Assembly (NCBI RefSeq): GCF_030272615.1
Contig: NC_081405.1
Span: 650,208,920-650,270,919 of the forward strand
From: Cryptomeria japonica
Taxonomy: Eukaryota; Streptophyta; Pinopsida; Cupressales; Cupressaceae
DNA: 62,000 bases
Direction: 5' to 3'
Positions within the stretch are counted from its first letter, which is position 1, and every line of letters starts with the position of its first letter. The notes below the pieces were generated by a model. It had not been told where the DNA came from. It did no database searches and worked only from the letters and a program-made list of their open reading frames with translations. Position numbers and translations under genes: made by a program. This document shows positions 1-11,358 of the stretch, piece after piece.

Positions 1-645
1 ATAAGGTGTAGCTCCTGTAGGTGTGCAGACACTTGTGCGGTAGGCCCAAAGTGCAGGATTAAGTTGGATATGCCAATTACGGCCAGTGTCATCGACTGTC
101 TTCTTTAGGATTTTAAGGATTGTTTTATTAGATGCCTCAGCTTGACCATTACCTTGGGGGTAATATGGTGTGGGGAAATGATGGGAAATATGGAAGTGGT
201 CACAAAGCTCATGAACATCCTAATTTTTGAAGGGACGCCCGTTATCAGTGATAATGGAAACAGGAATACCGTATCGGCAAATGATATAGTTGAGGATGAA
301 CGTAGCAATCTGTTTTCCACTGACTTGTGTGAGAGGCACGACTTCAATCCATTTTGTGAAATACTCTGTGGTAGTGATAATGAATTTATGACCATTGGAA
401 GAAGGAGGGTGAATCTTGCCTATGAGATCGAGTCCCCACAGACAAAAGGGCCAAGGAGACGCAATTGGTTAAAGTTCTTGTGCTAGCGCATGTATGAGGT
501 CTCCATGAATTTGACATTGCTTACACTTCTTGACAAACTGATATGAGTCTTTTTCCATATTGGACCAAGAATATCCAGTCCTGATGAGTTTCTTGGCCAA
601 GGTAGGACCACTAGCATGTGGACCACATATCCCTTCATGTACTTC
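1..645 (-). pseudogene. Gypsy integrase remnant (zinc-binding region and catalytic core)
   Basis: Read on the minus strand, this encodes the integrase that would insert the element cDNA. The core triad is visible: first Asp in a GLDLIG context, second Asp in ITDNG, and Glu in GQAEASNK. The N-terminal zinc-binding region lies at about 490-640, with a KCKQC motif. An in-frame TAG sits between ITDNG and the Glu motif, where relatives have Gln, and another stop lies near 470. The chromodomain or C-terminal part would be off the left edge. Family assignment is secure; the copy is not functional. Confidence 0.88.
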
Positions 646-1581
646 CTATAACGCAATCTGAGCTTCGTCACTTTCTAAACATCTAAGAAGAGTGCCATCT
701 AGACCTCGCCGGTATAGGATATCAGCTAAAATGACATATCGAGAGGATTGGCAAATGAAAGTGAGACATTGGTTATTTGATAGATCAGGAGGTAGGGTAT
801 TGTCACGAAGGTATGTGAAAATGGAACCATATAACTGGGACTCAGGACCGACAACACATATCATCTCACTAGGAATGATTTCATATGAAGGAACCAAAAG
901 GTTATCCACAAAGAACTCATAGCGGGTCTCATTTGGAGGTAGATCGATTAGGGAAGCAATTGTAGCCATGGCATCTGTAGCGCAATTCTGCTCTCTTGGT
1001 ATCTGCTCAAAATCTATCTTTGTGAAGTGTTGTTTCACGTCATCCACCATTTGTTTATAAGGCATTAATTTTTTATCTTTTGTTTGGTAATCATCAGTTG
1101 CTTGACGAATTACAAGTTGAGAGTCCCCAAAAACACGAAGTTCCTGGATCTTCCACTGAACTGCAATCCGTAATCCAGTTGTTAATGCCTCATATTCCGC
1201 TATATTGTTAGTGAAAGGAAATGATAAGTGGTATGACTTTGGTATAGAATCCCCTTGAGGAGTTATAAAGAGGATGCCAGCTCCTGCCCCATGCTGTGTG
1301 TATGAGCCGTCGAAGTACAGTTGCCATGGCGTTGCACGTGACATTGTCAAAATAGGTTCATCTGGAAATTCTGAACTTAGAGGAACATCATCAATCATGG
1401 GAGTGTCTACTAATTGATCTATGATGGCTTGTCCTTTTATTGCTTTTCTATCCACATACTCGATGTCGAATTCACTCAGGATCATTACCCATTTGGCTAG
1501 TCGTCCAGTAAGTGTTGCTTTATTGAGAAGGTATTTCAATGGATCGATTCTTGCAACCAACTTAGTCTTATGAGTGAGCAT
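646..1581 (-). pseudogene. C-terminal gypsy RNase H plus second (archaeal-like) RNase H
   Basis: An uninterrupted 311-codon stretch. The first ~60 residues finish the ordinary gypsy RNase H (RLAKWVMILSEFDIEYV). Residues ~95-215 form a second RNase H fold, with YFDGSYTQHGAGAGI, then NNIAEYEAL, then FGDSQLVI, giving the D-E-D acidic triad. The last ~40 residues enter the integrase N-terminus. RNase H removes the RNA template during reverse transcription. A duplicated RNase H is a known hallmark of plant Tat elements. The frame ends at a stop before the integrase zinc motif. Confidence 0.9.
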
Positions 1582-1587
1582 GTAATG

Positions 1588-1827
1588 TCATAATTTCTGC
1601 AAAGCAAAGACCACGGCGAGACATGCATGCTCAATTGGTGTGTAGTTTAGCTCATATCCCACCAATGTGTGACTGATATAGTATACTACTTTTTCCTTGC
1701 CCTCAATAATTTGTTGTGCTAAGAGTGCCCCCAGTGCTGTTGAAGTGGCTGATATGTATAGTAATAGAGGTTGATCTGGAACTGGTGGCGTCAGAACTGG
1801 CGGATTTAGAAGATAATTGTTGAACAT
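1588..1827 (-). pseudogene. Gypsy RNase H, N-terminal half
   Basis: Seventy-nine codons of the canonical gypsy RNase H, with LLLYISATSTALGALLAQ and a later VYYISHTLVGYELNYTPIE, as found just after RT. The usual catalytic Asp of the LYI-D-AS motif is not present as such: the sequence reads LYISATS, where most relatives have Asp. A TGA, probably a former CGA Arg codon, separates it from the downstream frame at 1581. It is continuous with the RT upstream apart from a stop at 1828-1830. Confidence 0.8.
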
Positions 1828-2718
1828 CTAGAAAGCCTGTTGACAGTTATCATCCCATTTGAATTTGATGTTTTTATGTAGCAGGTGCTGAAAAGGATTA
1901 CACTTATTTGCAAGTTGTGCTATGAATCTTCGTATGGACTGGAGTCTACCTTGTAAAGATCGAAGTTGACTGATATTTCTTAGTGGTTGCATCTCCAAGA
2001 TGGCTTTGACTTTTGCTGGATCAGCTTCCATTCCTCTTTTGGATACAATGAATCTTAGGAGCTTCCCGGAGGTTACTCCAAAGACACATTTCTTGGGGTT
2101 TAATCTTACTTTGTATTTTTCCAACTGATCAAAGACGACTAAAATTATGTCCAAATGTGTATTTCTGTCTATTGATTTTCCCAAGAAGTCATCGACATAA
2201 TCTTCCACGGTTACATGCATGAGATCATGAAAGATAGTAGTGATGGCTCTTTGATATGTAGCACCTGCATTTTTTAGCCCGAAGGGCATGACATTCCAAC
2301 AGAAAGTTCCCCATGGACAAGTGAATGATGTTTTGTTTTGATCCTCGGGCACGATCCTTATTTGATTATAACCAGAGAATCCATCCATTAATGATAACAT
2401 TTCATTACCTGCTATGAGATCAACAATCAAGTCGATATTTGGTAATGGGTAGTCATCCTTTGGACAAGCTTTGTTGATGTCTTTGAAATCTGTACATATT
2501 CTGATGTTGCGATCTGGTTTACTAACAGGCACTAAGTTGGAGATCCATTCAGGATAATCAATTGGGCATATGAATCGGACATCCAATAATTTCTCAAGTT
2601 CTGTTTTGACTAGTAATGCCACTTGTGGATGCATTTTTATTAATTTCTGTTTCACTGGCTTTGCCCCCTGTTTGACTGTCAAATGATGCATTACCAAATC
2701 CGGATCTAATCCAGGCAT
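1828..2718 (-). pseudogene. Gypsy reverse transcriptase
   Basis: 296 codons covering the RT fingers and palm: primer-grip context KLLDVRFICPIDYPEWISN, then RICTDFKDINKACPKD, MPFGLKNAGATYQR and the catalytic YVDDFL box, followed by the thumb and connection. This is the polymerase that copies element RNA into cDNA. All three catalytic Asp positions look intact (DFKDIN region, YVDD), so the damage lies in flanking stops rather than in this domain. The natural polyprotein has no separate start here; the ATG at the 5' end is internal. Confidence 0.93.
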
Positions 2719-3370
2719 ATCAGCGTATGACCAGGCAAAGTTGATTTGTCATTCTTTGAAGAAACTTATGAATTTTGACCTTTCTGACTCCGTCAACGAT
2801 TGGGCCAAGAATATGTTGTGTGGAACCTCTTCTGTACCAATGTTTGTTTTAATAGTCTCCTCTACCAACATGGATGACTTTTCCTCATATGATGCTGGGA
2901 GAATGTCGAGCCTTCCATCTTCGGGTGCCTCGGAGAGGTTTTCGCCCTCAGATACGTCCTTTCTTTTTACTTTTTTGGGGTCAGACAATGCCACAGTGTG
3001 GTTTTCACCATAAGACCCTTGGTTTGTTCTTATTTTCACATTTTTGCGACTGGAAGGTCTGACACCCTCACCAAAATATGCCACACTATTGAGTTCTATA
3101 GTGTATCCCGCTTTATGGTCCCCAGGAGGAAGATCATCTCGTATGCCAAGATAGTCAATAAAAGCTTCATCATTTTGGAATGTGTCAAACTATGCAGGTC
3201 CTTCAGGATCCCAGTCAATGAGTTGGTGGTGAACAAGGGGAAGGCCTTCAATGTCTTCAAAGTTAGCGGGGCTAAGAGTGAAGATGCAGTTATATTCGGG
3301 TATGTCAAGGTAATTATCGAGGTCATCGATGGCACTCTCCTCATTAGTCTCGATAGCGAGCGAATCTAAA
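2719..3370 (-). pseudogene. Pol linker between protease and RT
   Basis: Minus-strand coding remnant with an acidic region (EESAIDDLDNYLDIPEYN), then VHHQLIDWDPEGP and AYFGEGVRPSSRKNVKI, ending in SERSKFISFFKE and AWSYADMPGLDP, which joins the RT. This region with low complexity and no enzyme motif is typical of Tat pol. A TGA (about 2748) separates it from RT, and a stop near 3192 breaks it further up. The in-frame continuity with RT shows it belongs to the same polyprotein. Confidence 0.75.
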
Positions 3371-4872
3371 TTATCATCACTAGTAGTGCATTCTCAGATA
3401 GGTGTTCTCATCCTATGTGATTTCAACCTAGAACCTTGAGACAAGGACTGTGTGGAATCCCCATGGGTTATTTCTTGACCAACTTTGAATCTTTTATAAA
3501 ATTCCTCTTCTTCTGTGGGTTCATCTAGTTCTCTGAATATCTTGGTGAGCTCGTAGTCACTGGAAGACTTGTCTGAACCCCATTCCCATTCAATGGAGTC
3601 TGTGGAATAGCGATCCTCTTGTTGAATTTTGGTAGCTTTGATTTGTAAGGCTTCTTTTGCCCTTTTAGTGTGGACCTTGGAAGTTGAGAAACCAAGTCCC
3701 TTCGAGCGTTCCTTTTTTAATGTCAATTCAGGTTGTAAAGGTTCAATGATGCCTTCCTTTCATAACCCAAGAGGGCTTTTTCCATCATACCCGAATTTTT
3801 GTAGAATTTTGAAGCCTTTGCCATATTTCTCACATGGTAGACTGATGTGATCTTGTGTGTCATCTTTAATGTCTTTGTAAAGCATTTTATATAGATCTTC
3901 CTCTTCCAGTTCACCCCATCTTTGAAAGGTAGTAGGGTCCCATTTAAGTACCATGATGGATACTTGCTTGTTAGGATGTGGTCTTCCATATTCTTTTGGG
4001 GAACTCATGACTTGTCGTAAGTACATGGTCTGATTTAAATTGCATTCCCCCATGCCTTTGTCTTGAAACTTGCCTTTAAGCTCACCTTGTTTTGATGTCA
4101 AAGGTTTTAATGACTCAGGATCAATGTATGCCGAGGAAGGAACAGCTTCATGATTACTGGGAATGATGGTCTCAGTTTTTGATCTCAGGTTATTGCAGTA
4201 TATGAACAGATTAGGATCACCGTTAATGGTTACCTCCACTCCATTGTGAGGAAACTTAATGCATTGGTGATATGTAGATGGGATTGCTCTCATTTCATGA
4301 ATCCAAGGACGTCCTAGCAATATGTTATAAGTGAGATCTAGATCCAAGACTTGACAAACCACATCCTTTGTAATTGGCCCAACTCTAAGAGGCAAGGTGA
4401 CTGTGCCCTTGGATGAACGTTCTTCATCATCATATGCCTTGATGGTGATTTGATTTGTAGAATTCACAGCTTTATCAGAATATCCCAATTGTTTAATTGT
4501 GCTCAATGTACAAATGTTTAGACCAGCTCCTCCATCTATCAGGACTTGTTTTATTCTATGTTTGTGTATGAAGGCTTCAATATGTAGCGGTGCATTATGT
4601 GGCTGACTTACGGAGGCGTCATCGGCTTCTATGAATGTGAATGAATGTGGAATGGAAAGGTATCCCACCATGGCTTGAAATTGGTCCACATTCAAATCAG
4701 TAGGAACGACAGTATCTCTCAAGATTTTGTCCAGAATGGCTTTATGAGCGGGGGATATGCGTAATAGTTCAAGGATAGAGATGAGCGCGGGTGTCTTCCC
4801 TAACTGTTCTACAAGGTCATACTCAGGTTTGGTTGATGAGGAGGCAGTGTTCTTGGCTGGAGCACCTTGCAA
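3371..4872 (-). pseudogene. Gypsy aspartic protease with G-patch-like motif
   Basis: Main frame at 3760-4872 (370 codons), continued at 3394-3726. The retropepsin active site reads VLIDGGAGLNICTLST (residues ~110-125) and the second signature is NILLGRPWI (~185-195), so the fold is complete. Downstream (residues ~350-370) is GKGFKILQKFGYDGKSPLG, which matches a G-patch motif, then a TGA at its end. The protease cuts the gag-pol polyprotein; the role of G-patches in such elements is not established. The 3394-3726 frame is a basic, charged spacer. Confidence 0.85.
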
Positions 4873-4884
4873 AGTGAATTTACC

Positions 4885-5379
4885 TCAGTGAGTTGTGACA
4901 TGACATTCAGAGGTAGATTCGGAAGAAGATCCAACACCTTTTAGGACAATCCTGGGTCTCTGGGTAGAATTCTCAGACGTTTTGTCCTTGATGATAATGG
5001 TAGAGACATAATTGTCCATCGAGATGTGATTGATAGTTGAATCATAGTTGTAGGATGCTCTGGTATAGTTGGTTTGGTCCTCTATGGCTTTAGTTTTTCC
5101 CTTGTCATGTTTTGGGAATGGTTCCTTAAACATCTCATGTTCTTGATTGGAGGAATGTCCTTCAATCTCAGTGTCACCTCTATCAATGAGATCTTGTATG
5201 ATGTTCTTCAGTTGGTGGCAATTTCCTGTCTTATGACCCTTGCTCTTATGAAATTCACAATATTCATCATCATTCCACCAATTTGTTTTGACCTTTGGCT
5301 CATATGGAGGAAAATCTGGAATAGTGGTTACCTTGTTTGCCACTAGCTTTTTGAAAACTGACTCAAGTGGTTCTCCCAA
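4885..5379 (-). pseudogene. Gag C-terminal nucleocapsid-like zinc motif
   Basis: 164 codons. Near residue 35 it has WWNDDEYCEFHKSKGHKTGN followed by C-HQLKN, a C-x2-H-x4-GH-x4-C pattern seen at the end of plant gypsy gag, in place of a standard CCHC knuckle. The remainder is acidic and Ser-rich and leads into the protease. It would bind element RNA in the particle. Separated from gag by a stop near 5394 and from protease by stops near 4880. Confidence 0.7.
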
Positions 5380-5394
5380 TGGAGTGTACTTCCT

Positions 5395-6492
5395 TCATGA
5401 TTTAGAAGTTGTTTGAGTATTCACCTGATTTGATCCAAAAAAAATGAATTTGGGTCGCACTGTATTGGCATCAACAACACCATCATTGACTGTGTTCTTA
5501 TTTTTATTCCAAAATCTTGGCTTGTCTTTTCCTTTAAAGTCATCTTTGTTTTCCTTGAATATCTTAATGACTCCTTGTTCAATTAGGACCTTTTCTGTTG
5601 CTAAGCCTTTTTCAATGACATCTTTGAAGGTGGATAAGCAATCTTTTCTCAAGTCATAACCAATGTCTTTGTTAACATTCTGGGTGAACATCTCTACCAT
5701 TTGTTTTTGTGGAATTTCACAAGAGCATCTGTTGGCTAGATTTCTCCATCTTTGTAAAAATGATGCAAAAGACTCTCCCTCTTTTTGCTTGGTGTTGCAC
5801 AAAGTAGTGACTGATATGTCTGTCTCTATATTGTAGGAGAAATGTTGAATAAATGCCTCTGCTAAGTCACCCCATGACTTAATACCATGTGGAAGTTGGG
5901 AGAACCATTCCATAGCTTGATCACCTAGGCTTTGTGGGAATAATCTCATCAAATATGTCTCTTCTGAAGCTACCTCAATGCAAGCTGTGAAAAATTGTCG
6001 TATGTGTGCCTTAGGATCCCCTTTTCCTCTATACTTATCAAACTTAGGTGTCATGAAATGTGTAGAAAAAGGAGGCATTGGAATGCTCTTGTCAAATGGA
6101 TAAGGACATATGTCTCTCATTGTGTATGTTGGCTTCGGTGTATTTATGTCCTCCATTTTCTTTTGTAAGTCCCTGATTTGTTGTTCCAAATTGCTCTTAG
6201 GTGGAGATTGACTTCTTGGACCATACCCCATGCTTGAGGCACCAATTGGAGGAGGAGCATGTTGCATATATGGATGATATTGATCATACACATGTTCATA
6301 TGGAGGAGGTCTGTAATGATGTTGTGTATATGGACCACTTGGTATATATTCATGTTGAGGAATGAAATATCTGCTTTGTCCATGTATACCATACTCTACA
6401 GGCATGTCATGAGTTTGTTCTAGTGTGTTGTCCCCAAATTTGACATGGGGTTTCCTTGTGTCCAAATTTTGAGCATGCCTTTGAATATCCAA
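5395..6492 (-). pseudogene. Gypsy Gag (retrotransposon gag domain)
   Basis: 365 codons with a Pro/Tyr/His-rich N-terminal half and a Retrotrans_gag (PF03732-like) core at residues ~160-270: AMEWFSQLPHGIKSWGDLA, EAFIQHFSYN and GESFASFLQRWRNLANRC. This is the structural protein of the virus-like particle. The frame is continuous with the smaller N-terminal piece at 6526-7035 except for stops at 6493-6525, and with the zinc motif downstream. Confidence 0.88.
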
Positions 6493-6525
6493 TTGCTTTG
6501 GTGGTTGATCCTTAGCATTGGTATG

Positions 6526-7035
6526 TCATTGAGCATATTTCTCTACATAAGATTTCCATAATGGTCTGCGAAGGTGAGTATCATATGCTTGACCATGTGT
6601 ATATGGGACCTCTGGTTTTTGAAACAAATATGATGGTGATTCAGGCACAAGATGTGGTCTTCTATTACCTCCACTATTAGGCCTCCTTTGATCCATGTTG
6701 GAGTGAGGTTGTTGCAAAGGTCGATTTTCCATTATTTGAGACATGTCAAAATCATGAGGTATCTTGGCTCCACTTTGTGCCATCATTTGTAAGAAGTATT
6801 GTCTATCCCTCCTCATTATTTCCTCAACCAATTGATTGAAACGGGGATCCATAATGGATTCTTCCACATTTGCTGAATTTACTGAAAATTTGTCCATATC
6901 ATCATTGTGTGTATCATTGTTGTTTGTAGTGTCCATGTTCTCAACATTTGGAATGTTTCTATAGGCATCCATGTCAGGTAATGTAGTATGATTAGAATTG
7001 AAAAAGATATCATTGTCATACTCATAAGAACTCAT
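6526..7035 (-). pseudogene. Gag N-terminal segment with start codon
   Basis: 169 codons starting with an ATG at 7035, MSSYEYDNDIFFNSNHT. It is rich in Asn, Asp and Gln and has no recognised domain. It is the best candidate for the gag start because upstream minus-strand sequence (7036-9134) is closed in all frames. A stop near 6526 cuts it from the main gag frame. Confidence 0.65.
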
Positions 7036-9116
7036 GTTTGCTGACTCTTGAGCCTCTTTAGTTTCTCTCCTAGATTTTGGGAACGGGTTTCAACCACGAA
7101 CTAGGTATTGACCAAGATGTGTGAGACTAGATGAAAATGGAAAAAGTATGGAAGACCAAGAGTTGAATGGAATGTAAATGAATCTGAGGTGTACTTGCAA
7201 TGTCCAAAGTGTAAGACCAAGTATGTATGTAGTAGAGTAGGTGTGGCTTCCAAAGAGAGGATAGTTTCTCTTGATGAGGTAAGTTGACCTTGACTCTAAG
7301 TAAGACCAAATGAGACCCAAAGGTAAGAAACCTTGATGAGGGACCACTTAGCAAAGTGTTGTTGTATGTAGTGTGTTGACAAAGTATGATGAGGACAAGC
7401 AAGTTACCTTTTGACTCAAGTTTAGACAACTATGTATGTAATGTAAGGTGTAAAGCAATGATGGACTTTGTGAGACCCAAAGACAAGTTGAATGCTAGAT
7501 GAAAACCTGAAGAAACAACCTAGGAAGCTCAAGAATTCTGAAACTGATTGCTCTTGTTTGCTGGACTGTAAAATTTTTCCAATTTGTGAAGTTGTTTGTT
7601 GTGACCAAATTTGAATGTTTTGACTATTTTTTCATGACAAGAGGACACAATGTTGATGAGGACTCAATGTTTGCAAGTGTTTAGACTCAAAATGACTCCA
7701 AGAAAAGTGTGTTGTTTGATGTAAAAATGTTTTGCATACACTTGAAGACACAAAAGACACAATGTTTTGCTGTTTGGTCTTGAATGTTTTGAATGTTTAA
7801 AATAAGTCAAGCACAATTCTTATGGTTGGCCAAGACAATAGTTGTTGATCCCACATGAGGTTTTACCCTCGAGGCTACGCTATTCAGAGCGGATACTTAG
7901 ATGCTTGACCTCACTGGCTCCACCCTCGGCACTCACTTCTCGGGTCAGCCAAGCATCAGTCCCCACGAAAACTCCTCGTGGTGAACTTTGTATCTCTACT
8001 AAGAACCGTATGTGTGTGGGCTGCTACCAGAGGTCCGACCTCCTACCTCAACAACTAGAAGGATTTTGGCTTCTAAAACAAAAAGGTGCTAGTAAGGGCA
8101 TCCGCTCATGTGGCCATACATGCGGCACTTTTAGCTTTGTAAATACAGAAGGCTCCCAGCCGGTAGGGGTTACGTCCTACAACTGATCAAATAAATTTGA
8201 TCAAACGGGTTTATGGGGAGACATAGTGTCGGTATGAACTAATCAACACATGTTATCCATAGTTTTCACCATGAATACAGTTGTTTATAGTGGTTTGGGA
8301 GAGGTGGGTTTTCCTCGCTACCACTTGGGTCGTTCTCTTCTCACTAGTAGTCCTAATGACCACATGGGAAGACAAGCCCTCTAAAGATTAAACAAAAAGA
8401 GCCTATTGCTCAAGACACAAAAGACAATGATTCAATTTTAGTGCACCAATTGAAGTGTTTGCTAGTCTATGAAAACAAGGCACACAATAAGATCAAAAAC
8501 CTTTGCCAAGGACCTGCAACAAAGAGTTGTTAGTAGTTTGGATTGTTTCACATAATCATCCCTTCCTGCAAGCACACAAGTTAGGTAAATTTTAAATCCA
8601 AAAGACTTTGTGAAAATAGGGGCCTTCAACCAAACGATTTTGCTTTCAAGACAAGCTGCACCAATTTCATTAGCTAGATCTGAAAATGTTAGCTCCAAAC
8701 AAATCAGATCTGAAACTTTAAATGCAAAACCCAAAACTGAATCAATAAACCCAAAATTTGAAACCGGTGAACATAGACGCGATTACCCTCAACACAGACG
8801 TGACTTCCTAACGCAGATGCGGTTCTGTGAGACACAGACGTGGCTCCAGAACTCAGAGGCGACCTCTGGACATAGACACGGCTAAAAGCACTGTAGACGC
8901 GACTTAATAACACAAACGCGATTCCCGGAACCTGCAAAATAAAATACTGCCAATAACATAGACGCGATTCCAGATGTCGCAGATACACTAGAAAATCAAA
9001 AATGCAATCCGAAAGTGCACAATCGTGGGAATATCAAAATGCTATCGAAAACATCAGATCTGCAACTTCAAAACACAAAATCTACAACAAGGATGTTAAA
9101 TGGAGAAGGGACAAGA
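7036..9116 (-). other. Long untranslated leader of the Tat element
   Basis: About 2.1 kb between PBS and gag with no credible coding frame. A GC-richer block at 7842-8190 stands out from the AT-rich surroundings; the plus-strand 114-codon frame there looks like chance. Purine-rich GACC/AAG words at 7110-7480 recur without strict periodicity. A degenerate tandem repeat sits next to the PBS (separate entry). Long leaders are common in Tat elements and may hold packaging or dimerisation signals; that is inference. Confidence 0.6.
8768..8975 (-). repeat. Degenerate ~20-bp tandem repeat in leader
   Basis: About nine copies of a motif that reads ACAYAGACGCGATT on the plus strand (AATCGCGTCTRTGT in the element sense), spaced 18-25 bp apart, with one longer gap near 8935. 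CpG content is high for this AT-rich window. Confidence 0.75.
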
Positions 9117-9134
9117 GTCCCACCGGGCGTGCCA
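9117..9134 (-). promoter_or_regulatory. Primer binding site of the Tat element
   Basis: Minus-strand TGGCACGCCCGGTGGGAC begins three bases after the LTR end (CATATACA). It has the TGG start needed to pair with a tRNA CCA tail, and this form recurs in plant Tat elements. The tRNA identity was not checked. Confidence 0.8.
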
Positions 9135-9137
9135 AAA

Positions 9138-9918
9138 TGTATATGGTGAAAATGGATACAATAATAATGATATTGAAAGGCTAAATGAATTCAACCACAA
9201 AACCCTAGCCTAACAACAACAAAGATCCACCATAACATATGAAGATTACCTAAGACAATGCAAATCAAATGAAATCACAAAGATTATACCATCACATGTC
9301 GAATAGGGTTTTGGATCTCCATTCTTCCTATCTCCATTGATCTTGCTTGATATATTTGCTCTCAGATTTTATGTGCACAAGAGCTCAACAAAGAATGAAA
9401 TGTGGTTGCAAGTAGGATCGTAGTGTAGTCAAGTCATTAAGATGATTGATTAGAATGAATGATTAGGGTTTGATAATGAAGGAAGCATCTCCTTATATAG
9501 AAGACACTATATGAAATGGAGGGATAAGATTGAGAGGTGTAAAAGGAGGTCGGCTATGATTAGAGGGTAGGTAAAAGAAATAATAAAATAATGAAAGGGG
9601 TAGGTAGTGTAGGAATTAAGAGATGAATGACATGTGTCATGGGTAGAAAAGGTTAATGAATTAATTAAATAAATAAAGATTTATTTAATTAATAGAAGAA
9701 GTGGGATCAATTAAATAAATAAAATATTTATTTAATTTAGGAAAAGGGATAATTTAAATAAATAAATATATTTATTTAAATGAGAAATAAGGCTAGAAGA
9801 GGATAAATGAATTAATTAAATAAATAAGGATTTATTTAATTAATAGAAGAATTAGGCTTAGATAATTAAATAAATAAAATATTTATTTAATTAGACATGA
9901 CAATTTTAGGTGTCTACA
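9138..9918 (-). repeat. 5' LTR of the Tat element
   Basis: 781 bp on the minus strand, from TGTAGACACCTAAAATTGTC to ...CATATACA, bounded by TG/CA and followed by the PBS. The U3 part (9650-9900) is a cluster of ATTTATTTAATTAA-type words. A TATA box lies at 9491-9500. A diverged relative of this LTR occurs at 57911. Confidence 0.85.
9491..9500 (-). promoter_or_regulatory. LTR TATA box
   Basis: CTATATAAGG on the minus strand, downstream of U3 and inside the LTR. It is the likely core promoter for element RNA. The related LTR at 57911 has lost it (CTATAGAAGAGG). Confidence 0.55.
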
Positions 9919-10303
9919 CATATATTGATTTATTTATAATCATTTGGAGCTATCTAAATTTCATTTATTTTCAATCTAAATCTATATAAATGTGTATGTG
10001 TAGATACATGATATACTAAAAATAAATAAATATGTCAAAAAATAAATGAAGATTGCAATTGTTTAAGTAGAGATAAAATAAATGAAGCAAGTACGTGCAC
10101 ACATATATACATACTAAAAGCTTATATAAAAAAGTTTAATCCAGGTGCATCTCTTGAATATATAATAATTTAGCTTCATCCACATCTCAAATTTAAAAGT
10201 TTCAAGATCCACAAACGTCTTAAATCTATATATTAAAGTCTAACTCAATATTCTGAAATCTAAAGTATTATATAAGTTTGATCCAATCTAAGAAATTAAA
10301 ACC

Positions 10304-10382
10304 AGTTTCAAAAGTGATCTAGATAAATTAGATCTCCACAGTTTCAAAAGCGATCTAGAGATTTTAAATTAGATCTCCACAG
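10304..10382. repeat. Two-copy ~40-bp tandem repeat
   Basis: CAGTTTCAAAAGYGATCTAG followed by an A/T spacer and AGATCTCCACAG, present twice head to tail with small differences. Confidence 0.7.
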
Positions 10383-10799
10383 TTAAAAGCTTGGTTACAA
10401 GATGTACCTACATGCACACACAAAAAAAAATAATCAAAACTTAATTAGAAATAAATTATTAAATGCATGTATATTAACTAAATCAAATTTAATTAAAAAT
10501 ACAAAAATAAATTAACTAAGTCAAATTGAACCAAAAAAATGATGCATACATATACCAATTGAGACATGGCTTAAAAGGGGAAATTATTTAAGCAATTGAA
10601 CAATTTATCAAATATAGAAATTAAAACTAAACATTTAACAAAAAAAATGATGCTTACCAATTCATTGGAAATCTTCATTTAATTCTAAAGATTCATGAAC
10701 TCATTTCACATGCCACCAACATCAAAAAACTACTTTAAGATAAACCTACAACAACAAAAAATAGTTAGATATATATTATATATAGGATTTAAATCTAGG

Positions 10800-11062
10800 G
10801 GGATGAATTTAAGTTAAAACTAGGATATGTGGCTTAAGGGGAAATTAACTAATTAGGACGTGCATAAGGCATGCTGAAGGTGATGGGCATAATTGTGATG
10901 TGCCTTAAGGGGATCAAACTACAAATAGGACATGTGGCTTAAAAGAGGATCATTTGAATTAAATAGGACATGGCTTAAGGGGAAATTAATTGATTAGGAC
11001 ATGACTCGGCTTAAGGGGATGGGTGTAGAATTGGGACATGTGGCTTAAGGGGACAAAAAAAA
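10800..11062. repeat. Irregular repeats of ACATGTGGCTTAAGGGGA
   Basis: About seven copies of TAGGACATGTGGCTTAAGGG or shortened forms (GCCTTAAGGGGAT, CGGCTTAAGGGGAT), spaced 30-50 bp apart. No coding sense. Confidence 0.7.
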
Positions 11063-11335
11063 TTAGAATATAGATGGAAGTGCTAAATAGTCAAGTTTGC
11101 ATTTTAAATGAATTATGAAAACCTATATATATTTGAAAAGCAATTTATATCAATTTAGATCATTTCAAAAGACATGTACTTTTAAAAACAAGTATACATA
11201 CCTCTATATATTAAATACTTATTCCATTGTAATGTAACACAATTGTGTAAGAGCTCTCAATAAGGGGATGGACCAAGAATAAATATGTTTATCAACTAGC
11301 GATGCAATAATTTTTACATGTTTGACATATTGCAG

Positions 11336-11358
11336 GTGAAACACCACAAGGTTGTGTG
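11336..11358 (+). pseudogene. Start of the CACTA transposase last exon
   Basis: Twenty-three bases after the acceptor TTGCAG. Skipping the copia element and one copy of the GTGTG duplication, the frame runs on at 18221 as VKHHKVVWCNGHKFHIKKLD. The insertion therefore disrupted an exon. Confidence 0.75.

Larger units (their letters stand above)
1..9918 (-). mobile_element. Ty3/gypsy Tat-lineage LTR retrotransposon, 5' part
   Basis: On the minus strand the order is 5' LTR (9918-9138), tRNA PBS, long leader, gag, protease, RT, RNase H, second RNase H and integrase, leaving the window before the 3' LTR. The second RNase H between the gypsy RNase H and the integrase is typical of the Tat branch of plant Ty3/gypsy elements, which supports that assignment. 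Every ORF boundary inside gag-pol is a stop or frameshift, so the copy is dead. Bases just outside the LTR (from 9919) appear to be intron of a CACTA transposase gene; the second target duplication copy is off-window. Confidence 0.9.
9919..11335 (+). other. AT-rich intron of the CACTA transposase gene
   Basis: No coding frame. It ends in TTTGACATATTGCAG, a good splice acceptor, directly before an exon that continues across the copia insertion. It holds a 40-bp tandem duplication (10304-10382) and a repeated TGGCTTAAGGGGA word (10800-11062). The gypsy element to the left appears inserted in the same intron. Confidence 0.55.

Noticed and set aside
142-486. Plus-strand frame opposite the integrase
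   Set aside because: Shadow of the minus-strand integrase, which has the D, D and E motifs.
7842-8186. 114-codon plus-strand frame in the GC-richer leader block
   Set aside because: Antisense to the element, no domain, and composition follows local base content.
10800-11062. Regularly repeated words considered as a CRISPR-like or satellite array
   Set aside because: Spacing and unit are irregular, and the genome is eukaryotic.
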